A stretch of 64,000 nucleotides of DNA from Clostridiales bacterium (GTDB lineage: Bacteria; Bacillota; Clostridia; Oscillospirales; Oscillospiraceae): assembly GCA_022782265.1 (NCBI GenBank), contig JALFOM010000148.1, positions 1 through 64,000 on the forward strand, written 5' to 3'. This document shows, piece by piece, positions 48,072-57,706 of this stretch. Within the stretch, counting starts at the first letter, position 1. Each line of letters opens with the position of its first letter. The position numbers were made by a program, and so were the translations under genes. The notes beneath the pieces were generated by a model. That model did not search any database. It was not told the DNA's origin and was given only the letters and a program-made list of their open reading frames with translations.

Positions 48072-49781
48072 GTGAACGAGCCTGTCCTGGAATTTAAAAA
48101 CTTTGGTTTTCAATATAACGCCCAGTCCAAGCCCACACTGGTTGATATCAATCTGACGGTCCGCAAGGGGGAGAAGCTGCTGATTGCGGGGCCCTCCGGC
48201 TGCGGCAAGTCCACCATGGCCCACTGCATCAACGGGCTGATCCCTTTTTCCTATAAGGGGGAGATCAGCGGCAGCCTGAAGCTCTTCGGCAAGGAGACAA
48301 AGGAGCTGAGCATCTTCGATATCTCCCGCCATGTGGGCACGGTGCTTCAGGATTCCGACGGGCAGTTTATCGGTTTGACCGTGGCGGAGGACATCGCCTT
48401 CGCCCTGGAAAACGACTGCGTGGGCGAGCCGGAGCTGCACCGGCGGGTGCAGCAGGCGGCAGAGCTGGTGGATATCGAAAGCCATTTGCTCCATGCGCCC
48501 AACGAGCTGTCCGGCGGGCAGAAGCAGAGAGTGTCCCTCGCCGGCGTTATGGTGGACGATGTGGACATTCTGCTGTTCGACGAGCCGCTGGCAAACCTGG
48601 ACCCCGCCACCGGCAAGCAGGCCATCGAGCTGATCGACCAGATCCAGAAAAAGACCGGCGCCGCGGTGATCATCATCGAACACCGGCTGGAGGACGTGCT
48701 GCACCGGGATGTGGACCGGGTGGTCCTTATGCACGGGGGCAGAATCCTTGCCGACACCACTCCGGCAGAGCTTCTGAGCCGGGACTATCTCAGCGAAAAC
48801 GGGATAAGAGAGCCCCTGTACATCACCGCGCTGAAGTATGCCGGCGTAAAGATCAGGCCGGAAATGCACCCGGAGAGCATACGCACGGTGGAGCTTACGG
48901 AGCCGGCAAAGGAGAAGGTCAGAGCCTGGTTTCAGGCCGCGCCCCCCGCGCCGGCCGAGCCGGAGCGGGAGACCCTGCTGGAGGCCAGGGACCTGCGCTT
49001 TGCCTACGCAAACGGCCACACCGCGCTGCAGCAGGTGTCCGTGTCGGTAAAAAAAGGGGAGCTTATCGCCATTGTGGGCACAAACGGCGCGGGAAAATCC
49101 ACCTTTTCCAAGGTGGTCTGCGGCTTTGAACACCAGCAGGAGGGCACGCTCCGCTTCAATGGCAGGGACCTGATGGAGCTGTCCATCAAGGAGCGGGCCG
49201 ACCATATCGGCTATGTGATGCAAAACCCCAACCAGATGATCTCCAAGACATTGATCTTCGACGAGGTGGCCCTGGGCCTTCGCACCCGGGGCGTTCCGGA
49301 GGAGGAAGTCACCCGCCGGGTGGAGGAGACGCTGAAAATCTGCGGCCTGTGGCCCTTCCGCAAATGGCCGGTATCGGCCCTGAGCTTCGGACAGAAAAAG
49401 CGCGTGACCATCGCCTCCATTCTGGTGCTGGAGCCGGAGATGATTATCCTGGACGAGCCCACCGCCGGGCAGGATTACCGCCACTACACCGACATTATGG
49501 CGTTTCTGGAGGAGCTGAACGGCAGGGGCATAACCGTGGTGATGATCACCCACGACATGCACCTGATGCTGGAGTACGCCCGCCGGGCCGTGGTGTTTTC
49601 CCAGGGCCGGGTGATTGCCGACGACAGCTCGGCGTCCATCCTGACAAACCCGGACGTCATCAGCCGGGCCAACCTGAAGGAGACCTCTCTCTATGAGCTG
49701 GCGCTCCGCTGCGGGATCGGGGACGCCAGGGCCTTCGTTCAGCGCTTCATTGATTATGAGCGGGAGGTGTGCCGCAAGTGA
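48072..49781 (+). CDS. ECF transporter ATPase with two fused ABC domains
   Basis: Two Walker A sites (GPSGCGKST, GTNGAGKST) and signatures (LSGGQKQRVS, LSFGQKKRVT); GTG start. Confidence 0.93.
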   Translation: MNEPVLEFKNFGFQYNAQSKPTLVDINLTVRKGEKLLIAGPSGCGKSTMAHCINGLIPFSYKGEISGSLKLFGKETKELSIFDISRHVGTVLQDSDGQFIGLTVAEDIAFALENDCVGEPELHRRVQQAAELVDIESHLLHAPNELSGGQKQRVSLAGVMVDDVDILLFDEPLANLDPATGKQAIELIDQIQKKTGAAVIIIEHRLEDVLHRDVDRVVLMHGGRILADTTPAELLSRDYLSENGIREPLYITALKYAGVKIRPEMHPESIRTVELTEPAKEKVRAWFQAAPPAPAEPERETLLEARDLRFAYANGHTALQQVSVSVKKGELIAIVGTNGAGKSTFSKVVCGFEHQQEGTLRFNGRDLMELSIKERADHIGYVMQNPNQMISKTLIFDEVALGLRTRGVPEEEVTRRVEETLKICGLWPFRKWPVSALSFGQKKRVTIASILVLEPEMIILDEPTAGQDYRHYTDIMAFLEELNGRGITVVMITHDMHLMLEYARRAVVFSQGRVIADDSSASILTNPDVISRANLKETSLYELALRCGIGDARAFVQRFIDYEREVCRK

Positions 49782-50614
49782 CCAATATCTTCAACTACAT
49801 CGACCGCCCCTCTCCCATACACCGGCTCACCGGAGCCACAAAGTTAGTGTGCCTGCTGCTGTGGAGCCTGGCCGCCATGACCACCTATGACACCCGCTTT
49901 CTGGCGGTGCTGCCGGTGATCAGTATCGTGCTTTTCCGCATCTCGAAGATCAGGATCCGGGATGTGTCCTTCATGCTGGGCTTTACCGCCGTATTCATGG
50001 TGCTGAACAATGTGCTGATCTTTCTCTTCTCGCCCCAGCACGGCGTGGGCATTTACGGGACGAAGCATGTGCTGCTGAGTCTGGGCGGGAACTATGTGCT
50101 CACAAAGGAGCAGCTGTTTTATCATCTCAATCTGGTGCTGAAATACCTGTCCACCATCCCCATCGTGCTGCTCTTTGTCTGCACCACCAACCCCAGTGAG
50201 TTTGCCGCCTCCCTGAACCGGATCGGCGTGAAATACACCATCGCCTATTCCGTGGCGCTGGCGCTGCGCTATATCCCGGACATTCAGCGGGAGTACCATG
50301 AGATCTCCCAGGCCCAGCAGGCCAGGGGCGTGGAAATGAGCAAAAAGCAGTCCCTTTTCAAGCGGCTGAAAAGCGCCGGGGCCATTCTGATCCCGCTGGT
50401 ATTGTCCAGCATGGACAGGATCGAGGTAATTTCCAACGCCATGGAGCTGCGCGGCTTCGGAAAGAATAAAAAGCGCACCTGGTATATGGGCCGGAAATTC
50501 CGCAGGGCGGATATCCTGTGTATGGCCTTCTGCGCTTTGCTCTTTGCCCTGGCCCTCATCCTCAACGCCGCCAACGGCGGACGCTACTGGAACCCCTTTA
50601 TCTCAATTCGTTGA
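49778..50614 (+). CDS. ECF transporter transmembrane component EcfT
   Basis: RLTGATKLVCLLLWSLA; AQQARGVEMSKKQSLFKRLK; GTG start overlapping ATPase stop. Confidence 0.92.
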   Translation: MTNIFNYIDRPSPIHRLTGATKLVCLLLWSLAAMTTYDTRFLAVLPVISIVLFRISKIRIRDVSFMLGFTAVFMVLNNVLIFLFSPQHGVGIYGTKHVLLSLGGNYVLTKEQLFYHLNLVLKYLSTIPIVLLFVCTTNPSEFAASLNRIGVKYTIAYSVALALRYIPDIQREYHEISQAQQARGVEMSKKQSLFKRLKSAGAILIPLVLSSMDRIEVISNAMELRGFGKNKKRTWYMGRKFRRADILCMAFCALLFALALILNAANGGRYWNPFISIR

Positions 50615-50639
50615 CAAAGTCATTTGACTTTGTCAACGA
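50608..50639. repeat. Perfect 15-bp palindrome at the ecfT stop codon
   Basis: TCGTTGACAAAGTCA-tt-TGACTTTGTCAACGA. Confidence 0.7.
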
Positions 50640-50828
50640 GAGGGAATGCACTGCACTCGATGCCTCAATGTGTGCCTGCGACGCACATTTCGACATTCGT
50701 TTCGTGAGAAGTGTTTTCTGCGACGCACATGTCGCCGCAGAAAACTTATACTATTCCTTTTTTCGCTGCGGCGAAAAAACTCTGCGAGGCTTTGTGCAAA
50801 GTTTCATACTAGACTCCCATAAAAAGTA

Positions 50829-50862
50829 TCAGGTGCTCTTTCTTTGAGAGGGCACCTTTTTT
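50829..50862 (+). terminator. Terminator
   Basis: AGGTGCTCT...AGAGGGCACCTTTTTTT. Confidence 0.75.
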
Positions 50863-51099
50863 TGACGGGTATACCGGAAAAAGGGATTTTTGGGGAAATT
50901 TCTGCACAAAAATTGCCGGATTCTACTCTCCGTAGAGGAAAAAAACGGCCACTCTACACCCCATTCTCCGGCAGTATAGACGGGCAGGGGAGGAGTAGCT
51001 TGAACTTTTTGAAGCTTTTGGGTATGATTTCACCAAGGGTTTGGAGATAATCTGCTTATGCCCGGATAAAAAGAAAAGCACACTCAGGAGGCATATGCC

Positions 51100-51984
51100 A
51101 TGTCATTTGTGATCGTAACCGATACGTCCGCGAATATCCCCAAAAGAATCGTGGAGGAGCGGGATCTGAAGATCATCCCCTTTTCCTACTATGTGGACGG
51201 CGTTGAACATACCTGCGATGATATAGAGGCCTTTGACGGCGAGGGCTTTTACGCCATGATGAAGGGGCACACCAACGTGACCACCTCTCAGATCCCGCCT
51301 CAGCGCTATCTGGATTTTTTTGAGCCTTTCGTCAAGGAAGGGCAGGACGTTTTGTTTGTCAGCATGTCCTCCGGCATCAGCGGCTCCTTCTCTTCTTCCA
51401 ACATTGCCGCCGTTCAGCTCATGGAGACCTACCCGGACAGGATCGTCCGCTCCGTGGACACCAAGGGCGCCTCTCTGGGCGAGGGACTGCTGGCCCTGCG
51501 GGCCGCGGAATGCCGGGACAGGGGCATGGGCATTGAAGAGACCGTGGAGCTGCTCTGCCGGATGAGAGAGCGCGTATGTCAGGTATTCACCGTGGACGAC
51601 CTGATGTTTCTGCGCAAGGGCGGCCGCATTTCCAACGTCACCGCCATTGTGGGCACGGTGCTGAACATCAAGCCCCTGCTCAAAGGCGATGAGGAGGGCC
51701 GGATCGTGGCCTTCGGCAAGGTGAGAGGCAGAAAGCACTCCGTTGAGGCCATTGCCGAGCGCTATGACCAGCTGGTGGAGCGCCCGGAGGAGCAGCTGGT
51801 GTGCATTGCCCACGCCGCCTGTGAGAAGGACGCGGATTACCTCATCAGTCTGCTCAATAAAAACCATCCTCCCAAAGAGATATTGAAGGTCTGCTATGAG
51901 CCTGTCACCGGCTCCCATGTAGGCCCCGGCGCCCTGGCCCTGTTCTTTGAAGGCAGAGACGGCGCAAGAGCGGAAATTAAGTGA
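51100..51984 (+). CDS. DegV family (fatty acid-binding) protein
   Basis: IVTDTSANIPKRIVEE, TTSQIPPQRYLDFF, VSMSSGISGSFSS. Confidence 0.95.
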   Translation: MSFVIVTDTSANIPKRIVEERDLKIIPFSYYVDGVEHTCDDIEAFDGEGFYAMMKGHTNVTTSQIPPQRYLDFFEPFVKEGQDVLFVSMSSGISGSFSSSNIAAVQLMETYPDRIVRSVDTKGASLGEGLLALRAAECRDRGMGIEETVELLCRMRERVCQVFTVDDLMFLRKGGRISNVTAIVGTVLNIKPLLKGDEEGRIVAFGKVRGRKHSVEAIAERYDQLVERPEEQLVCIAHAACEKDADYLISLLNKNHPPKEILKVCYEPVTGSHVGPGALALFFEGRDGARAEIK

Positions 51985-51994
51985 AGTGAAAAGA

Positions 51995-52028
51995 AAGATG
52001 CAGGGCTTTTGTCCTGCATCTTCTTTTA
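51995..52028 (+). terminator. Terminator of degV gene
   Basis: AAGATGCAGG...CCTGCATCTTCTTTT. Confidence 0.85.
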
Positions 52029-52044
52029 TCAAATGATATCATTT

Positions 52045-52170
52045 ATATCCAACTACAACTACAACCATGAACAACAACTGCAATAATCAATAATAACAAT
52101 AAATACAGCAATCAGCAATCAACCGTCAACCGCAGCAGTCAACGACAACCGTCAATCATCAACCGTCAAC
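52045..52170. repeat. G-poor CAA/AAC-biased low-complexity tract with CAACCGTCAA repeats
   Basis: CAACTACAACTACAACC...AATCAACCGTCAACCG...TCATCAACCGTCAACCG. Confidence 0.7.
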
Positions 52171-52218
52171 CGGGGCCGTCCATTTTTCAACGACGACCCC
52201 GGTAAATTCATTTCCCAA

Positions 52219-53802
52219 TCAGTCGATTTCCAGTTTCTCGCGTATACCGCCGACGGTGTAGGAGACGGACAAACCGTCATCCGCGTCCACCTGCACATCG
52301 GCGGCCTCCCGGTTTTCCAGAAGACGGGCATACAGGGCTCTGGCCTCCGGGCTGTATTCTGACATGTCGTCCGAGCAGAGCAGCAGAGCGCCGAACAGAC
52401 TGTTCACCGTGGCCAGAATGAACTTTTCGTCCCGGCTCAGCTTCAGATTGTCCTCCCGCAGGAAAAACACGTCCGGGTCGTTGAGGAAGGCCCGGCCATT
52501 GAGCTGACGGCGGAAAATGCTGTTGAGTATGGCGTTGCGGGTGGACACATATTCCCGGTTGGTCCGGCGCATGACCCAGCTGTTTGCCCAGTCCAGGCCC
52601 ACGTCACAGCCGATGCGGCAGTAGTCCACCAGACCGAAGGCGGGCATCAGCGGCACGCCGCAGCCTAAAATCAGCTTGTCCCCGCAGAAGCGGCGCAGCA
52701 GCTCCATGGCCCGGATCATCCGCCCGGCCCGGCTCTCCTGCTCGCTGCCGAAGGGGGCGGCGGCGTAGAGGAAGTCCAGCTTCACCAGGTCAAAGCCCCA
52801 GTCGTCGAAAATCTGCCGGAAGCTGCGCTCCAGATAGGCCACCACCTGGGGATTGTCGATATCCAGTGCGTAAAAGCCGCCCCAGTTGCTGCCGCAGTAC
52901 CAGTTTTTGCCCTCCACCTGCAAAAGCCAGTCTGGGTGCTTTTCGTAAATTGCCGAGCCCTTCTGGCACACAAAGGGGGCCAGCCACAGCCCGGCCTTCA
53001 GCCCCCGGCGGTGGATATCCTCCGCGATGGGTTTCAGACCGTGGGGGAATTTGCTCCCGTTGGTGCAAAGCCAGTCGCCCACATAGGGCTGCCAGCCGTC
53101 GTCGATCTGAAACAGGTCGCCGCTTTTCAGCAGCCTGGCGCAGCCTTCCAGGTCGGAGAGGATGCTGCCCTCGTCAATGTTCTGGTAGCGGTTATACCAG
53201 CTGGAGTAACCGGCCAGCTTTTCCGTAGTCCGGGGCTTTATGCCCATGGCGGCAAACCAGCGGTCGAACACCTGATCCTCGCCGCCTTCCGCGTAAAACA
53301 GGTCAAAGGCGTGAAACTCCCCGCCGCAGCGCAGCCCTGCGCAGTCCCGGCTGATGCTGAGCAGCCCGGCCCTGGCGTCATACTGAAAAAGGGTGTAGCC
53401 CGGCCTCTCGTCCAAGGAGCCGAAGAGCCGGTAGCGCTGCCCGGCGCGGAAATAGCAATAGCTCTCCCCGTGGGTGACGCCCGCCTTTTCCGGGTAGTCC
53501 ACAAAGAAATAATCCCCGTAGCGGTCGATGCCGAATTTCTCGTTGATGAAGCGGGGCAGATGGCAGCGGCGTATCTTGTCCCGGCGGCTGTATTCCGGGC
53601 AGCCGGTCCAGGTCTGGTAGCCGTTCATGAAGATCTTTTCGTTCTCCCCCAGAATCAGGGGCATGGTGGCTTTGACAGAGCGGATATGCCCCTCCGGAAG
53701 AGAGCACACGATACGGTACTCGCCCTCCCGGATGTCCTGAAAGCCCCGGATGACGCTGGGGCCGTCCAGGCCTTCAATCTCAATGGTGTATTCCAGTCTC
53801 AT
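52219..53802 (-). CDS. GH36-type alpha-galactosidase-like
   Basis: FQIDDGWQPYVGDW, GLWLAPFVCQKGSAIYEKHPDWLL, FDLVKLDFLY. Confidence 0.88.
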   Translation of the reverse strand: MRLEYTIEIEGLDGPSVIRGFQDIREGEYRIVCSLPEGHIRSVKATMPLILGENEKIFMNGYQTWTGCPEYSRRDKIRRCHLPRFINEKFGIDRYGDYFFVDYPEKAGVTHGESYCYFRAGQRYRLFGSLDERPGYTLFQYDARAGLLSISRDCAGLRCGGEFHAFDLFYAEGGEDQVFDRWFAAMGIKPRTTEKLAGYSSWYNRYQNIDEGSILSDLEGCARLLKSGDLFQIDDGWQPYVGDWLCTNGSKFPHGLKPIAEDIHRRGLKAGLWLAPFVCQKGSAIYEKHPDWLLQVEGKNWYCGSNWGGFYALDIDNPQVVAYLERSFRQIFDDWGFDLVKLDFLYAAAPFGSEQESRAGRMIRAMELLRRFCGDKLILGCGVPLMPAFGLVDYCRIGCDVGLDWANSWVMRRTNREYVSTRNAILNSIFRRQLNGRAFLNDPDVFFLREDNLKLSRDEKFILATVNSLFGALLLCSDDMSEYSPEARALYARLLENREAADVQVDADDGLSVSYTVGGIREKLEID

Positions 53803-56134
53803 TTTGCCCTCCTATGCTGAAATGAATTTCCACATCCTCCGTCTGCGCCGTGCTGATGCGCAGGCTGCCCCGGCCGGTCAGGCCGGTGGTTTTCACATAG
53901 CAGCCGCACATGCCGCCCTCCGCCGTCACCGTGTCGGGGCCCACAAGGGCGATCTGACCCTCAGCCCGCAGATGTACCGGCAGCTGGGCGTAGACCGCCG
54001 GATTGTCATACTCATCCAGCAGCCGGATCCGCACCGCCGCCATGTCGTAGCGGTCGCCCTCAGTTAGGGCGGTCTGGCTGACTTTGACTTCCAGGCGCAG
54101 TGTCTTGCCCGGGCAGCAGATACGCTCCGCCACAGTGACGCCCTGTTTCTTCGCCGCAAAGCGCCAGCGGGTGGCCTCGCCGCCCCAGTTGCCCACATAT
54201 TTGCCGTAAAGGTCCACGCCGTCCTGCATGCTCATCCTGTAGCGGACCATCGCCAGGAGCATCCGCAGCTTGTCGGAAAGGGGCATGTTGGCCAGGCCGT
54301 GCTTTCCCGCCGAGACCAGACAGCGGCGCAGAAGCTCCGCCTTTTTCGGCCCAAAGCCCTCCTGGGTCTCCAGCAGACGGCCGATGGTGTCGTCCACCGG
54401 GATGGGGCCGTGGGGCAGGCCCTTCCAGCCCCGGGGCCTGAAGGTGGTTACAAGGCAGTCGTTTTTGTACAGCTCCACCTCGTCGGCGTTGGTGAAGAGC
54501 CAGGGGCTGCCGATCTGGCCCGCCGGGTAGTCGCCGATGTCCATGGAGGAGCCTATTTCCAGTACCGGCGCCTCCTCGCCCTGACTGGCGTAAAAGGCGG
54601 CGGCCAGCTTGGGATTGCGGAAAGCGTCCATCACCCCGTGGTAGCACACCCGGTCCCCGGAGCCGAAGTCCCGGTGGGTGGGGTAGTCAAACATGCACCA
54701 GCCGAAGCAGCCCGCGTGACCGCCGGAGGCCATGGCCGCATCCTGCACCCGGGCGTGGCGCAGGGCCTGTTCCTGCCGCCGCTCCCAGGGGTCAAAGGGC
54801 TTGGTGGGGTACATGTGGCCGTTGCACTCGGAGATCAGCAGGGCCTTGTCCATGTCCGGCGTGACCTTGTTTTTGGGCTTGGCCCCCGGATTATCGCCGG
54901 TGTGGGAGAAGTCGTTATAGGCGTACACATCCTCCAAAAGATGGCTCTTTTCCAGATAGCGCACGCCGGTGGTGGGGCGGCTGGGGTCCAGCTCATGGGC
55001 GATGGCGTTGGTGCGGCGGTAAAATTCGTCGTCGTCCAGGCTCTCGTTGATCCGCACGCCCCAGAGAATGATGCTGGGGTGGTTCCGGTACTGGAGCACC
55101 ATCTCCCGGGTGTTCTCACAGGCCTGCTCCTTCCACTTTTCGTCCCCGATGTGCTGCCAGCCGGGGATCTCGGTGAACACCAGCAGACCCTGACGGTCGC
55201 ACTCGTCGATAAAATACCGGCTCTGGGGGTAGTGGGAGGTGCGGACGGCGTTGCACTGAAGCTCGTGCCGCAGAATCCGGGCGTCCTCCCGCTGCAGATG
55301 CTCCGGGGCGGCGTAGCCGATGGTGGGATAGCACTGATGCCGGTTCAGGCCCCGGAGGAAGGTCTTTTTCCCGTTTAAATAAAAGCCGTCGGCCTTAAAT
55401 GCAATGCTGCGAAAACCGAAAGTCTCCCGCAGGGAGTCAATGACCGCGCCGTGTTCGTCCAGAAGCTCCACCACGCAGGTATAGAGCGTGGGGCTGTCAC
55501 AGTCCCAGAGCCGGGCCCCCGGTACGCAAAGCTCCAGTTCCCTGCCGCCTTCAGCCTCCGCGGCGGTGTTCCCGTCCGGGTCAAGGATCCGGACACGGGC
55601 GGCGCGGCCTTCCGTGGTCAGCGCCACATGCACCCGGTCCATGGCGGGGGTGGTGATGTAAATGTCTTCGATATACTGCTGCTCCCGGACATCCAGCCAG
55701 ACCTCCCGGTAAAGCCCGCCGTAGGTCAGGTAGTCGATCACATGGCCGAAGGGCGGAATCTCCCCGTTCTCCCGGCAGTCCAGACGCACCGAGACCAGAT
55801 TTTCGCCGCCGTAGCGGACCAGCTCCGTGATCTCCGCCCGGAAAGCGGTATAGCCGCAGCGGTGGACGGCGCACGCAACGCCGTTGAGGTACACCGTGGC
55901 GATGTGGGCCGCCCCGTCAAAGCGGAGAAAGAGCCGCTTGCCCCGGTACGCCTCCGGGATGGGCAGCCTGCGCCGGTAGCCGCAGATCATCTCGTAATCC
56001 TCAGGCCCGGCGTAGTGCAAAGGCACTTCCTTTACCGTGTGGGGCAGGCGGACGCGCTCCGCCTCACCCAACCCGGCCTGAAATTTTTCGGACCAGTGGG
56101 GCGTAAACTCCCAGTTGTTGCAGATGCAGATCAT
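53780..56134 (-). CDS. Glycoside hydrolase family 2 (beta-galactosidase-like)
   Basis: GLNRHQCYPTIGYA, RTSHYPQSRYFIDECDRQGLLVFTEIPGWQ, NHPSIILWGVRINES. Confidence 0.93.
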   Translation of the reverse strand: MICICNNWEFTPHWSEKFQAGLGEAERVRLPHTVKEVPLHYAGPEDYEMICGYRRRLPIPEAYRGKRLFLRFDGAAHIATVYLNGVACAVHRCGYTAFRAEITELVRYGGENLVSVRLDCRENGEIPPFGHVIDYLTYGGLYREVWLDVREQQYIEDIYITTPAMDRVHVALTTEGRAARVRILDPDGNTAAEAEGGRELELCVPGARLWDCDSPTLYTCVVELLDEHGAVIDSLRETFGFRSIAFKADGFYLNGKKTFLRGLNRHQCYPTIGYAAPEHLQREDARILRHELQCNAVRTSHYPQSRYFIDECDRQGLLVFTEIPGWQHIGDEKWKEQACENTREMVLQYRNHPSIILWGVRINESLDDDEFYRRTNAIAHELDPSRPTTGVRYLEKSHLLEDVYAYNDFSHTGDNPGAKPKNKVTPDMDKALLISECNGHMYPTKPFDPWERRQEQALRHARVQDAAMASGGHAGCFGWCMFDYPTHRDFGSGDRVCYHGVMDAFRNPKLAAAFYASQGEEAPVLEIGSSMDIGDYPAGQIGSPWLFTNADEVELYKNDCLVTTFRPRGWKGLPHGPIPVDDTIGRLLETQEGFGPKKAELLRRCLVSAGKHGLANMPLSDKLRMLLAMVRYRMSMQDGVDLYGKYVGNWGGEATRWRFAAKKQGVTVAERICCPGKTLRLEVKVSQTALTEGDRYDMAAVRIRLLDEYDNPAVYAQLPVHLRAEGQIALVGPDTVTAEGGMCGCYVKTTGLTGRGSLRISTAQTEDVEIHFSIGGQNETGIHH

Positions 56135-56135
56135 A

Positions 56136-57062
56136 TTATTTTCCTCCCTCAGCCGAGGATAGAAAATCAATGGTACTTTTGCAGAGATATTCAATGTTCC
56201 CCTCGTCGAAAACCCTGTCCCGCCCGGTGTGGATGCGGTCCAGATACAGCCCCAGCAGCGGCAGCTTTTTCATGGCCGCCACCGCCGCGCTCAGGGGGAA
56301 GCCCGCCTGGTCGGAGGGGTACATGGCCGAGGAGGATTTTTCCATGTGGACGGTCTTTTCTTCCGTGCAGGGAAAGGCGGCCTCCAGCCTGCCGCCGTAT
56401 TTCTTCCGGGCGGCCCTGTTGAGCACCAGGAGAATGTGGTCCCCGTCGGACACGCAGTCAAAGTTCAAAATCAGCTTGTCCTTCAGCTCTTTCTGGTGGA
56501 GCTTTCGGAAAAAAGCGGAGCCCAGAAGCCCGTTCTCCTCGTTGTCGAAGAAGACGAACAGTACCTTTTTCTGCAGCTCCTCCGGCATCCGCTCCATCAG
56601 CTCGCAGAGGGTGATCACGCCGGAGGTGTTGTCGTTGGCGGTGTGCTTGTTGGGCACGCCCAGGAAGAATACCGCAACGATCAGGCCGATGATCAGAATG
56701 AGCGACGCCCAGTAGTGGACGAAAAAGCTGTCCGTCACCAGGGCCAGCAGCAGATTGAGGCCGAAGGCGATGAGGAAAAAGGGGATGCAGATCAGTACGC
56801 TGTACAGCACCGTGATCAGAACGTTTTTCGGCATGATGAAGTTGGGAAAGGGCAGGGCGGCGCAGGTGTCGTAATGGGCGGAGAGGATGAACTCCGCCGT
56901 CTCCCAGTCTCCGGCCACCAGGTTGCGGTTGTGGATGATTTTGGACTCCTCCACCCGCAGCGCGGGAAAATGGGACTGCATGAGACGGATAAACGCAAGC
57001 TTCTGCTTTTTGGTTTTGCGCACCTGCCAGTCAGACAGGATCAGCTGAGAAAATGAGGTCAT
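56136..57062 (-). CDS. M28 family metallopeptidase, membrane-associated
   Basis: FILSAHYDTCAA, TANDNTSGVITLCELMERM, FVFFDNEENGLLGS. Confidence 0.87.
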   Translation of the reverse strand: MTSFSQLILSDWQVRKTKKQKLAFIRLMQSHFPALRVEESKIIHNRNLVAGDWETAEFILSAHYDTCAALPFPNFIMPKNVLITVLYSVLICIPFFLIAFGLNLLLALVTDSFFVHYWASLILIIGLIVAVFFLGVPNKHTANDNTSGVITLCELMERMPEELQKKVLFVFFDNEENGLLGSAFFRKLHQKELKDKLILNFDCVSDGDHILLVLNRAARKKYGGRLEAAFPCTEEKTVHMEKSSSAMYPSDQAGFPLSAAVAAMKKLPLLGLYLDRIHTGRDRVFDEGNIEYLCKSTIDFLSSAEGGK

Positions 57063-57073
57063 GATAAGCTCCT

Positions 57074-57706
57074 TTACAGTGCTTCGATCAGACGGCACAG
57101 CTCCTCGTTGAAGCGGCCCAGATGGACCCCGTCGATAAAGCGGTGGTTGATCTCCAGGGAGATGTGCAGCTGCTTTCTGCCGTTTACGTCAATGTATTTG
57201 CCCCAGGCGATGCGGGGGATGGCGTCATCCGGGTCCAGATTCCGCTCGTTGGTCAGCCCGGTCACGTCCATCCAGGGCAGACAGGAGAAATAGATCAGGT
57301 CGTTGGTCTCCGCGGTCGGGTCGAAAAAGAAATGCTGGCTCGCGCTCCTGGCCTTTGCGGCGCGGCAGAAGTCGTCAAGGCTGCCCTCGCAGGGCACAAA
57401 CACCATGCGGAAAAGCTCGCTGCCCTTCTCCAGGTCGGTGAAGCTGGGCTGGCGCTTGTCGTACATGCGCACCTTCCCGTCCTCGATGGTGTAGAGAAAG
57501 GCCTCCACCCGGTTCACGGCCTGAGTGCAGAGGTACACCAGCGCGTAGTAAAAGGACAGCTCCCGCTCCTTGACGTAGCGGTAAAGGTTTGTCACATCCA
57601 GCGTAAAGGTGACGCTGTAAAAGGGGTTGGAGATGGGGGAGAAGAAGTCATAGATCTCCCTGCGCGGCCAGGTGTTCATGTCGATATCTCTGATCATATG
57701 GTTCAC
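57074..57706 (-). CDS. Chloramphenicol acetyltransferase-superfamily (CatA-like) protein
   Basis: Trimeric CAT pattern ending HISLEINHRFIDGVHLGRFNEELCRLI. Confidence 0.88.
   Translation of the reverse strand: MNHMIRDIDMNTWPRREIYDFFSPISNPFYSVTFTLDVTNLYRYVKERELSFYYALVYLCTQAVNRVEAFLYTIEDGKVRMYDKRQPSFTDLEKGSELFRMVFVPCEGSLDDFCRAAKARSASQHFFFDPTAETNDLIYFSCLPWMDVTGLTNERNLDPDDAIPRIAWGKYIDVNGRKQLHISLEINHRFIDGVHLGRFNEELCRLIEAL

Noticed and set aside
50863-51099. Possible riboswitch ahead of degV
   Set aside because: Some complementarity (TGCCGGA...TCCGGCA), but no match to a riboswitch class I can recognise; not enough evidence for a call.
52045-52212. Possible CRISPR array
   Set aside because: CAACCGTCAA units are short and irregular, without uniform repeat/spacer lengths, and no cas genes are present. 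No CRISPR array was found anywhere in the window.
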